From: JBOHUC01 sp050733935
GTDB lineage: Bacteria > Eisenbacteria > RBG-16-71-46 > DASYSL01
Assembly: GCA_050733935.1 (NCBI GenBank)
Contig: JBOHUC010000165.1
Location: 1-21,366, forward strand
DNA: 21,366 nt
Reading direction: 5' to 3'
The position numbers and the translations under genes were made by a program. Shown piece by piece: positions 13,190 through 20,334 of the stretch. The notes beneath the pieces were generated by a model. The model saw only the letters and a program-made list of their open reading frames with translations. It had not been told where the DNA came from and did no database searches. Numbering within the stretch: the stretch's first letter is position 1; the number at the start of each line of letters is the position of its first letter.

Positions 13190-16069
13190 GTGCCTTGCAT
13201 CTTGTCGGCCCTCGTGCAGCTACCCCTCCGCTTCGTTGCGCGCACGCGCGCGACGCGATGCTGCGTCGTGCCCGCGCTCGCCGCGACGAGCGTGCTCGCG
13301 GTCGTCGCACTCCTCCCGCTCTCCTTCGGGAACGCGTCCGCGCAGGGACTCTTCGGGAAGAACAAGGTTCTCTACGAGCGTCTCGACTGGCGCGTGCTCA
13401 CGACGCCGCACGTCGAGGTCCATTACTACCCGGAAGAGGAAGGCCTCGCGCGCCAGCTCGCGGCGATCGCCGAGTCGACCGCGTGCGAGTTCGACACGAC
13501 GTTCCGGATGAAGCCCAGGCGGCCGATTCCGATCCTGTTCTACTCGTCGCACCAGATGTTCCAGCAGAGCCACGCGACGCAGGGCTTCATCGGCGAGGGG
13601 ACCGGAGGACTCACCGAGCTCATCAAGGGGCGCGTCCTCATTCCGCACACCGGCTCCTACCATCGCCTCAGGTGGGTCACGCGCCACGAGCTCGTGCACG
13701 CCTACATGCTCGAGAAGCTCGCGCAGGTTCGGATCGCGAAGAAGCGCTACAGCCTCGGATTTCCTCCGCTCTGGTATACGGAAGGGCTCGCCGAGTTCCT
13801 CTCGACCACGTGGGACAGCCAGGCCGAGGGCCTGCTCCAGGAGGCGGTCGTCACGGGGTCCGCGTATCCGATCCGGGAGAGCTGGCCGATCGAGGGCACG
13901 GTGCTCATGTACAAGGAGGGCCAGTCGTTCCTCATGTATCTGGCCGAGCACCACGGGCGCGAGAAGGTCATCGACATGCTCGAGAACTGGTGGCGCGCGC
14001 CGAGCTTCGAGCAGGTGTTCAAGATCACCTACGGCATCGAACTCGCCGAAGCGGACGACGACTGGTTCCAGGGCCTGCGCAAGCGCTTCTATCCGCTCGT
14101 CGCGACGCGGCGCGACGTGGCCGAGAAGGCGAAGCCGCTCACGTGCTGCAGCAATTCCTACAACCTGGCCCCCTGCGTCGTGCCGCAGGCGGAAGGGGAC
14201 TCGACGCGGCGCATCGCGTACCTGCGCGCGACCGAAACGGGAGCTGAGCTCAGGCTGCGCACCGAGCGTCCCGGCCAGCCCGTGGACGACCGGCGGCTCC
14301 TGCGAGGCGGCTTCTCGTCGCGCTTCGAGTCGTTCCATTTCTTCAACAGCCGTCTCGGAGCGAGCCGCGACCAAAGGCTCGCCGTGGTCGCGCAGCGCGG
14401 CGGACGGGACGTGCTCTACGTCTTCGATCTCAAGCAGAAGCAGCCGGAGGCTGCGGTCGCAAGCTGGGGGTTCAAGGGTCTCGTGGGGCTCTCGTCGCCG
14501 ACGTGGCTTCCGGGGGATTCGATGATCGTGCTCTCGGGACAGGCGCTCTCGGGGCAGAAGGATCTCTATCGCGTGCGCGTGGCCGACGGCGCCGTCACGC
14601 AGCTCACGGACGACCCGAGCGACGACGAGGATCCGAGCGCGCATCCGACGCGTCCCGAAGTCGTGTTCGCCTCCGACCGCGAGGGCGGAGACCGCGGGAG
14701 CTACCACCTGTTCGGGCTCGACCTCGAGAACGGATCCGTGCGCCAGCTCACGTCGGGCGGGCACAGCGAGACCGATCCCACGTGGTCGCCCGACGGGAGC
14801 TCGCTCCTCTTCCTGTCGGATCGCGAGGGGATCGACGATCTCTACGTCTGGCGCGACGGGCACGTGCAGCGCGCGAGTCGATTCCTGGGACCGGTCTACG
14901 ATCCGGCGTGGTCGCCGGACGGGAAGTCGATCCTGTTCGCGTCGCAGTCCGACTACCGGTTCCACCTATTCGAGGTGCCGCTGGCACCGGTCGACACGCT
15001 GTGGATCGCGGAGAGCACGGACAGCCTGCGCCTGGGCCATCCGGACGCGCCGGTCGCGACGGACCCCTCGGAGGAGTACCGGAAGCAGTACAGCATGGAC
15101 ATTGCGCAGAGCCTCGTGGCTCTCGACCCGACGGTCGGCGGGGGCGGCGGGGCAGGGGGGATGGTCGCGTTCTCGGACGTGCTCGGGAACGAAGGCTTCT
15201 CGCTCTTCCTCTCGAACGACGCGTCGTCCCTCGGCGAGTTCCTGGACGGCATGGAGCTCGGCGTCACGTACTTCAACCGCGCTCAGCGCTTCCAATACGG
15301 CGTCGGCGCGTTCCGTTTGACGCGCATCTATGACGCGGACTTCGACGCGGTGCGCCGCGAACGCCGGGCCGGCGTGAGCCTGCTCGCGGCGTACCCGTTG
15401 AGCAAGTTCACGCGCCTCGAGGGCTCGACCGTGCTGCGCTATGCGCAGGACCACATGCTCCGGAACGGCGACGTGGGGAACCTGTGGATGGTCTCGAACT
15501 TCGTCGCGTACGTGCACGACAACGCGCGCTTCACGTTCCACGGGCCGGCGGGCGGGTCACGCTTCAACATCACGGGCGGTTTCACGCGCGACCTTTCGAC
15601 CGGGCAGGGCGACTTCTTCACGCTCGCGACCGACTTCCGCCATTACACGCCGCTCATCCGGGACGTCGTGCTCGCGAACCGCGTCGCGATCCAGTCGTCC
15701 TTCGGCGACGACCAGGAGCACTATTACCTGGGCGGGTCGAGCTCGCTGCGCGGTTACGATCGCCGCAGCATTCGCGGGACGAAGACCGCGACCATGCAGA
15801 CCGAGGTTCGCTTCCCGATCCTGTCGCGTTTCCGGATGGGCATTCCGGTGCCGATCGAGTTCCCGCGCGTGAGCGTGGCCCTCTTCGCCGACGTGGCGCT
15901 GGCCGGGAATGTCGGAGACTCGTTCCAGCAGGCGGGGGCCACGGGCGTGGGCGTGTTCACCGGAGGAGGTTACTTCCCGGTCCTGCGCCTCGACTTCGTG
16001 CGGGCCCACGACTTCCGGGGCTTCACGAGCGGCACGCAGACCTACTTCTCGATCGGCTATCTCTTCTAG
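13190..16069 (+). CDS. Chimeric outer-membrane protein: gluzincin peptidase-like domain + TolB/PD40 propeller + Omp85-type barrel
   Basis: A 959-residue protein with a long signal peptide ending 'NASA|QG' (cleavage near 51/52). Residues about 60-300 look like a Peptidase_MA-type gluzincin: H166-E167-x-x-H170 in 'RHELVHAYM' and E198 in 'WYTEGLAEFL', a complete zinc-binding and catalytic set. Residues about 330-610 hold TolB-like PD40 repeats ('DPTWSPDGSSLLFLSDREG', 'DPAWSPDGKSILFAS'). After a Gly-rich linker, residues about 655-959 form a beta barrel with the Omp85 loop motif L853-R854-G855-Y856 in 'GGSSSLRGYDRRS' and a terminal Phe ('FSIGYLF') as in Bam-dependent barrels. No POTRA domains are seen. 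The start is GTG 13190 with AGGGGA at 13175-13180; later in-frame GTGs are possible. Related PD40-barrel proteins occur in Gemmatimonadota and relatives, without known function. A periplasmic protease tethered to a pore or insertase is the simplest reading. Confidence 0.82.
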   Translation: MPCILSALVQLPLRFVARTRATRCCVVPALAATSVLAVVALLPLSFGNASAQGLFGKNKVLYERLDWRVLTTPHVEVHYYPEEEGLARQLAAIAESTACEFDTTFRMKPRRPIPILFYSSHQMFQQSHATQGFIGEGTGGLTELIKGRVLIPHTGSYHRLRWVTRHELVHAYMLEKLAQVRIAKKRYSLGFPPLWYTEGLAEFLSTTWDSQAEGLLQEAVVTGSAYPIRESWPIEGTVLMYKEGQSFLMYLAEHHGREKVIDMLENWWRAPSFEQVFKITYGIELAEADDDWFQGLRKRFYPLVATRRDVAEKAKPLTCCSNSYNLAPCVVPQAEGDSTRRIAYLRATETGAELRLRTERPGQPVDDRRLLRGGFSSRFESFHFFNSRLGASRDQRLAVVAQRGGRDVLYVFDLKQKQPEAAVASWGFKGLVGLSSPTWLPGDSMIVLSGQALSGQKDLYRVRVADGAVTQLTDDPSDDEDPSAHPTRPEVVFASDREGGDRGSYHLFGLDLENGSVRQLTSGGHSETDPTWSPDGSSLLFLSDREGIDDLYVWRDGHVQRASRFLGPVYDPAWSPDGKSILFASQSDYRFHLFEVPLAPVDTLWIAESTDSLRLGHPDAPVATDPSEEYRKQYSMDIAQSLVALDPTVGGGGGAGGMVAFSDVLGNEGFSLFLSNDASSLGEFLDGMELGVTYFNRAQRFQYGVGAFRLTRIYDADFDAVRRERRAGVSLLAAYPLSKFTRLEGSTVLRYAQDHMLRNGDVGNLWMVSNFVAYVHDNARFTFHGPAGGSRFNITGGFTRDLSTGQGDFFTLATDFRHYTPLIRDVVLANRVAIQSSFGDDQEHYYLGGSSSLRGYDRRSIRGTKTATMQTEVRFPILSRFRMGIPVPIEFPRVSVALFADVALAGNVGDSFQQAGATGVGVFTGGGYFPVLRLDFVRAHDFRGFTSGTQTYFSIGYLF

Positions 16070-16085
16070 GGTTGCGAGCCAGGGG

Positions 16086-16118
16086 CCGCCGGGCCGCCGG
16101 GCCGCCGGGCCGCTAGGG
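16086..16118. repeat. 8-bp tandem repeat CCGCCGGG between convergent genes
   Basis: Three perfect CCGCCGGG units (16086-16093, 16094-16101, 16102-16109) are followed by a degenerate unit (16110-16118) that contains the TAG stop codon of the minus-strand lipoprotein gene. The 43-nt gap between the convergent genes (16070-16112) is mostly this repeat. CCGG tetramers can pair with one another, so alternative short hairpins are possible. Confidence 0.85.
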
Positions 16119-17420
16119 CCGCGGTCCGGGGTCGACGCGCACGTCGAACGGCGCCTCGAAGCCGCCGATGCGTCCGAGCACCGTGCCATCGGACGCGAGA
16201 CGGACGACTTCTCCCTCCGAGATCGACGCGATCCAAACCTCTCCGGTTCGATCGACGACTGCGACTCCGCGCGGGCGCGCGATTCCTGTGACCGTCCGGA
16301 TCGTCGCCCCCGTGCCACGGTTGAGCGCGAGCACGGCGTTGGCACCATCCAATCCCACCCAAACGATGTTCCGGAACTCATCGATGTCGATGGCATAGGG
16401 CCCCTGGAGCCCGCCAATCCGGTGGAGCTCGGCGCCGGTCGGCGAGAGGTGCTGGATCTCGCCGGCATCGAAGCGCGAGACCCAGATCGAGCCGTCGAGG
16501 AGGTCGACAGCCACGCGACGCGGGTCGCTTCCGACGGGGAGCGTGGTGAGGGCCGCGCCCGAAGCGGTCACACGGAGCACCTGTCCGGGGCCGGTGTCGC
16601 CTCCCTGATCGACGATCCAGACGTCGCCCGCGCCCGTCGGCGCGACGTCCGACGGCTGCCCGAGGACCGCCGTCGTCGCCTGGACCCCGCCGCTCCGATC
16701 GAATCGCTGCGCGACGTTCGCGAACTCATCACACACCCAGGCCGTTCCGCTCAGCGCATCGACCGCGATGGCGTTCGGTTGCACCGGGCCGCCAAACACG
16801 GCGAGCGGCGAGCCGTCCGTGTCGAAGATCTTGATGCGCCCGTCGAGCGGCTCCGTGGCCCAGAGGGCGCCGTCCGACGGATCGACGGCCAGGCGGTTCA
16901 CGGTGAGCGCTCCCGAGATCGTGAGGAACCGGTTCCTTCCATCGGGCGTCATCCGCGCGATCTCATCGGCCCCGGGATCGCTCACCCAGATGAGCTCGGG
17001 CCCGGGAGACGCTGTCGAGAGCGCCGACCGTCCGGCGATCGTGGAATCCACCGTGACGTAGCTCAGCCGGTACTCGTACGTCGAGTCGTTCGCAAGCCCC
17101 GCATCGAAGGCTCCGGTCGATGTGGGAGGGAGGATGTCCCCGACCGCGGAGAACACGGTCGAGGGGAGCGTCCGGCGCTCGAGAAAAAACCCGAGGAGCG
17201 TCGTACCGACCGGTGCCGCGCGCCAGGCGAGCCGCACGCTTTCGTGGGCCGCGAGCGCGCCGAACCCGGACGGACCGCCGCCGGTGGCCGGATTCCCCGG
17301 GTCGAGCGGGTTCGAGCGCGGGCGATCCTCGCAGCCCGCGAGGACGCAAGCGAGCGGGAGCACACCGGCGAGAGAGAATGCGGCGAGACCGGCGCGGCGG
17401 AGACACATCGCGGCGCGCAT
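16113..17420 (-). CDS. Lipoprotein with FN3-like domain and NHL/SMP-30-type beta propeller
   Basis: A 435-residue lipoprotein: the signal peptide ends 'CVLAGC' with lipidation at C30, followed by 'NPLDPGNPATGG', a linker style seen often in FCB lipoproteins. Residues about 48-140 resemble a fibronectin type III domain ('SVRLAWRAAP', 'DSTYEYRLSYV'). From about 145 to the end come six or so NHL-like repeats, each with 'RLAVDPSDGALWATEP', 'NAIAVDALSGTAWVCDE' or 'RGVAVVDRTGEVWIAS' type strands. It is probably a binding scaffold at the outer membrane or surface; no catalytic residues are recognisable. ATG 17420 shares its A with the stop of the upstream gene (TGATG); GTG 17423 is an alternative. 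It converges on the outer-membrane chimera. Confidence 0.82.
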   Translation of the reverse strand: MRAAMCLRRAGLAAFSLAGVLPLACVLAGCEDRPRSNPLDPGNPATGGGPSGFGALAAHESVRLAWRAAPVGTTLLGFFLERRTLPSTVFSAVGDILPPTSTGAFDAGLANDSTYEYRLSYVTVDSTIAGRSALSTASPGPELIWVSDPGADEIARMTPDGRNRFLTISGALTVNRLAVDPSDGALWATEPLDGRIKIFDTDGSPLAVFGGPVQPNAIAVDALSGTAWVCDEFANVAQRFDRSGGVQATTAVLGQPSDVAPTGAGDVWIVDQGGDTGPGQVLRVTASGAALTTLPVGSDPRRVAVDLLDGSIWVSRFDAGEIQHLSPTGAELHRIGGLQGPYAIDIDEFRNIVWVGLDGANAVLALNRGTGATIRTVTGIARPRGVAVVDRTGEVWIASISEGEVVRLASDGTVLGRIGGFEAPFDVRVDPGPRP

Positions 17421-18034
17421 CACGGAAGCGTGACGGTCACGGCGAGCCCGACCCGGTTGGCCCGGAGCTCGGGAGCAAGGCTCGCTTCGATTCCCTGCGG
17501 CGAGATCGCTTGCGCGTCGTCCAATGCCTGCGAAGTCCGCAAGTCGGCACTCGACTTCGGGTGCTGGATGAACCGCCAGTAGAGACCGAGCGCGATCGCG
17601 AGGTTGCCGACGATCAGAGTCGTGGCCGCGAGCTCGTCGAGGCGTCCCGCGTCGTCGTATGCCTCTTCGATCTCCTCCGGATCCGTTTCCTGGTTATAGC
17701 GCTCGTACGCGCGATCCGCGGATTCCGCGAGCAGGAAGGATCCGAGGAGGAGGGCCGCGCCGGCCCCGAGAGCGATGTAGGCGCGCGTGTACGACGGACC
17801 GCCGACGGACTCGGGCGTCACGACCGAGCTGGCTTTGCGGGCGGTTGCATCGGTGAGGGGCGGGAACGGATCGGGGGCGACGGCCGCCGCGATCGAATTC
17901 GCGTTCGCCACCGCTTCCCGGGCCAGGATCGAGTCGGTCGAGGCGAGTGCTGTGTGCGGCGCGAAAACGAGAAGGCCCGCGAGCGCGAGTGAGGCAAAGG
18001 GCCTCGACCTCGCGGCGCGCGCGGGCCTCAACAA
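17420..18034 (-). CDS. Hypothetical exported protein with two membrane segments
   Basis: A 204-residue protein I do not recognise. Seen: a signal peptide (cleavage near 'TALA|S', residue 31), a low-complexity segment, a hydrophobic stretch at about 86-103, an acidic, Tyr-containing loop ('DRAYERYNQETDPEEIEEAY') and a second hydrophobic stretch at about 136-156, then a soluble tail. Such helix-acidic-loop-helix modules occur in envelope proteins of FCB and deltaproteobacterial genomes. The only early start seen is TTG 18034, 7 nt after the rpsT stop and without a Shine-Dalgarno, so the N-terminus is uncertain. Its stop overlaps the start of the NHL lipoprotein gene, which suggests joint translation. 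Confidence 0.65.
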   Translation of the reverse strand: MLRPARAARSRPFASLALAGLLVFAPHTALASTDSILAREAVANANSIAAAVAPDPFPPLTDATARKASSVVTPESVGGPSYTRAYIALGAGAALLLGSFLLAESADRAYERYNQETDPEEIEEAYDDAGRLDELAATTLIVGNLAIALGLYWRFIQHPKSSADLRTSQALDDAQAISPQGIEASLAPELRANRVGLAVTVTLP

Positions 18035-18041
18035 GACGATC

Positions 18042-18299
18042 TCAGGCAGGGAGCTTGTGGACGAACAGCGTCAGACGGGACTTGTGCCGGCTCGCGGTCG
18101 AGCGGTGGATGATGCCCTTCTGCGCCGCCCGATCGAGCACCGAGAGCGCCGTTTGGAGCCGGGCTTCCGCGTCCCCCCGCGACCGGGACTCCCGCACCTT
18201 GCGCAGGGCGGTGCGGACCCGGGACTTCACGGCCACGTTGGCCTTGCGGGCTTTCTCGTTCGTCAGGACGCGTTTCTCGGCGGACTTGTGATGCGGCAT
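18042..18299 (-). CDS. rpsT: 30S ribosomal protein S20
   Basis: Small basic protein of the 30S subunit that binds 16S rRNA. The 85-residue product has the standard opening 'MPHHKSAEKRVLTNEKARK', the central 'SRVRTALRKV' and the C-terminal 'KGIIHRSTASRHKSRL'. The ATG at 18299 is confirmed by the family start and by a GGAGGAG Shine-Dalgarno (+ strand 18303-18309) 3 nt upstream; the same frame runs further upstream but would not match the family. It is the first gene of a minus-strand group of three. Confidence 0.97.
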   Translation of the reverse strand: MPHHKSAEKRVLTNEKARKANVAVKSRVRTALRKVRESRSRGDAEARLQTALSVLDRAAQKGIIHRSTASRHKSRLTLFVHKLPA

Positions 18300-18339
18300 G
18301 GACTCCTCCAGGAACGGTTTGAACTTCAGGTACGGCCGC

Positions 18340-18368
18340 AGCTTAGCCGACTCGCTTTCGAAGGTCAA
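18340..18368 (-). promoter_or_regulatory. Probable sigma70-type promoter of rpsT
   Basis: On the minus strand, TTGACC (18368-18363) is followed after exactly 17 nt by TAAGCT (18345-18340). Transcription starting about 7 nt downstream would leave a leader of roughly 35 nt before the rpsT ATG, carrying its strong Shine-Dalgarno. The -10 is only a 3/6 match, so this is a sequence-based guess. Confidence 0.45.
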
Positions 18369-18394
18369 GGAGGGCCGGGCCGCGCGCGGAAGAG

Positions 18395-18424
18395 TTGTTT
18401 ACGATAATTCGGGCGTGCTACAGT
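18395..18424 (+). promoter_or_regulatory. Possible promoter of uvrC-xerD
   Basis: TTGTTT (18395-18400) and TACAGT (18419-18424) are spaced by 18 nt, and a GATAAT hexamer (18403-18408) in between is a second possible -10. This is the most A/T-rich part of the 160-nt gap between the divergent rpsT and uvrC genes. A start site after TACAGT would give a leader of about 30 nt to the TTG start of uvrC. Confidence 0.4.
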
Positions 18425-18444
18425 CCGTGCACCGGGCTTCTGCC

Positions 18445-18462
18445 AAGGAGGCTTCTCAGTTG
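18445..18462 (+). promoter_or_regulatory. Shine-Dalgarno AAGGAGG deciding a TTG start for uvrC
   Basis: AAGGAGG (18445-18451) lies 8 nt before TTG 18460-18462. The protein from this TTG begins about 15 residues before the GIY-YIG domain, as UvrC proteins usually do. The in-frame GTGs at 18415 and 18427 lack such a site, and the in-frame ATG at 18298 lies inside the rpsT start region. Confidence 0.65.
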
Positions 18463-20334
18463 CCTCAGGATCGCGTTCGAACCACCCTCGAACGCCTGCC
18501 GCCGAGCCCCGGCTGCTACCTCTTCAAAAATCGCCAGGGCAGGATCATCTACGTCGGGAAGGCGAAGCGCCTCGACTCCCGGGTGCGCTCGTATTTCCAG
18601 GCCGGCCGCATTCCGCACCCGCGGACCGACCGGCTCGTCCGTCTCGTGGATGACGTCGACGTGATCGTCACCGGCAGCGAGGCCGAAGCGCTCATCCTCG
18701 AGGCCACGCTCGTCCGCGAGCACCAGCCGCTCTTCAACGTCCGGCTCAAGGACGACAAGACCTTCCCCTGGGTCAAGCTCTCGGTCCAGGAAACCTATCC
18801 GCGCCTCACGGTGACGCGCCAGGTGCTCGACGACGGCGCGCGCTACTTCGGTCCGTTCACCGACGTCTCGGGGATGCGGCGCACGCTCCGCTTTCTCCGG
18901 CAGATCTTCCCGATTCGCACGTGCGCGAACATCGAGCCTTACCTTCGGGCGGATCGTCCCTGCCTCAACTATCACATCCGGCGCTGCGCGGGACCCTGCT
19001 ATTCGGCGTCGGGGGTGACCGCCGAGGATCACCGACGGCTCGTCGAGCGCTTCGCGCTCCTGCTTTCGGGCAAGGACGACGAGGTGCGCTCGCTCCTCGC
19101 GTCCGACATGGCGCGCGCGGCGGGGGAGAGGCGCTACGAGGATGCCGCGACCGTGCGCGATCAGATGGCGCTCCTCGACCGGCTCTCGGCCGGGCAGAAG
19201 ATCCTGGGGCCGGGCGCGTACGACGCCGATGCGATCGGGCTCGCGCGCGAAGGGGATCGCGCGGTGATCGCGGTCCTTCACGTGCGCGAAGGGCGCGTGA
19301 CGGGCCAGGACTCGCACGCGCTCCGGGGCGTGCGCGGCCAGACCGAGGAGCGGGTCCTCCACGAATTCATCCTGCAGCACTACCTGCGCGCCGAAGCGTG
19401 GCCGGAAGCGATCTGGCTCACGCGCGAGCCGGCCGACGCCGAAACGCTCGCGCAGGCGCTCAGGAGCCAGGGACGTCCGATCGCGCTCGAGTGGGCGAAG
19501 CGCGCCCGCGCGCGGACGCTCCTCGATGCGGCGGCCGAGAACGCGCGGCTTGCGCTCGAGGTCGCGCTCGCGCGCCAGGGCGGCCGAACGGTGCGCTACC
19601 AGCCGGGCGTCTACGAGCTCCAGAGCGCGCTCGGGCTCGAGCGCCCGCCGTTTCGCGTCGTGTGCTTCGACATCTCGAACATCCAGGGCGCCGAGCCGGT
19701 CGCGTCCGTGACCGTGATGGAGAACGGTCAGGCGAAGCGGAGCGACTACCGCCGCATGCGGATGCGGACGCCCGGGCCCGACGACTTCGCCATGATGCGC
19801 GAGGCCGTGACGCGCTACTTCACGCGTGTGGCGGGGGGCACGATCCCGACTCCCGATCTCGTGGTGGTCGACGGCGGCGTGGGGCAGGTCGGCGCCGCCC
19901 TCGAAGCGCTCGAGGAAACGGGATGCGCGGCCCTGCCGCTCGTCGGGCTCGCGAAACGCGAGGAGGAGATCGTGCGCGTGAGCGGCGAGGTGCTGAGGCT
20001 CCCGCGCCGGTCGCCCGCGCTGCGCGGGCTCATGCGGCTGCGCGATGAAGCGCATCGCTTCGCGATCACGTATCACCGGAAACTTCGCACGCGCCGGACC
20101 GTGAAGAGCGTGCTCGACGACGTGCCCGGCATCGGACCGGCGCGGCGGCGCGCACTCCTCGGGGCCTTCGGCTCGGTGGCCGAGCTCGTGCAGGCGGATG
20201 CCGAGACGATCGCCGCGCGCGCCCGGGTTCCGCGCGCCGTGGCCGAGCGCGTGCTCACGCACCTCGCCGCGACGAAAGGGGAACCTGGGCCCGCAAACGG
20301 CTCCCAAAGCAGCTCCGAGGAGCGAAGGTCATGA
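18460..20334 (+). CDS. uvrC: Excinuclease ABC subunit C
   Basis: Nuclease of nucleotide excision repair that cuts on both sides of the lesion within the UvrBC-DNA complex. The 624-residue protein has a GIY-YIG domain (about 15-95; Y20 in 'SPGCYLF', Y31 in 'IIYVGKA'), four Cys at 155, 168, 176 and 180 ('IRTC', 'PCLNYHIRRCAGPC') matching the family's iron-sulfur ligands, and a UVR helix pair for UvrB binding (about 206-242). An RNase H-like C-terminal nuclease follows with D404 ('CFDISN'), D471 ('VVVDGG') and H532 ('DEAHRF'), then tandem helix-hairpin-helix motifs from about 550 ('VPGIGPARRR'). The start at TTG 18460 is chosen for its AAGGAGG site. The stop TGA overlaps the xerD ATG (ATGA). Confidence 0.95.
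   Translation: MPQDRVRTTLERLPPSPGCYLFKNRQGRIIYVGKAKRLDSRVRSYFQAGRIPHPRTDRLVRLVDDVDVIVTGSEAEALILEATLVREHQPLFNVRLKDDKTFPWVKLSVQETYPRLTVTRQVLDDGARYFGPFTDVSGMRRTLRFLRQIFPIRTCANIEPYLRADRPCLNYHIRRCAGPCYSASGVTAEDHRRLVERFALLLSGKDDEVRSLLASDMARAAGERRYEDAATVRDQMALLDRLSAGQKILGPGAYDADAIGLAREGDRAVIAVLHVREGRVTGQDSHALRGVRGQTEERVLHEFILQHYLRAEAWPEAIWLTREPADAETLAQALRSQGRPIALEWAKRARARTLLDAAAENARLALEVALARQGGRTVRYQPGVYELQSALGLERPPFRVVCFDISNIQGAEPVASVTVMENGQAKRSDYRRMRMRTPGPDDFAMMREAVTRYFTRVAGGTIPTPDLVVVDGGVGQVGAALEALEETGCAALPLVGLAKREEEIVRVSGEVLRLPRRSPALRGLMRLRDEAHRFAITYHRKLRTRRTVKSVLDDVPGIGPARRRALLGAFGSVAELVQADAETIAARARVPRAVAERVLTHLAATKGEPGPANGSQSSSEERRS

Noticed and set aside
13220..14965. Minus-strand frame of about 580 codons opposite the peptidase/propeller gene
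   Set aside because: Product is compositionally a GC-rich shadow (Arg/Glu/Val repeats, no motif, no signal or membrane segments); the plus strand has clear motifs.
16081..16118. CRISPR-like or origin-like repeat array
   Set aside because: Units are only 8 bp without spacers, and no cas genes or DnaA boxes are seen; it is a simple tandem repeat.
18300..18460. A dif site or tRNA in the rpsT-uvrC gap
   Set aside because: No 28-bp dif-like inverted structure and no cloverleaf or T-loop consensus could be found.
18418..20307. Long open frame of over 600 codons on the minus strand opposite uvrC
   Set aside because: uvrC on the plus strand carries all family motifs. Antisense frames stay open in GC-rich genes because stop codons are rare, and the antisense product is Arg/Ala-rich without recognisable domains.
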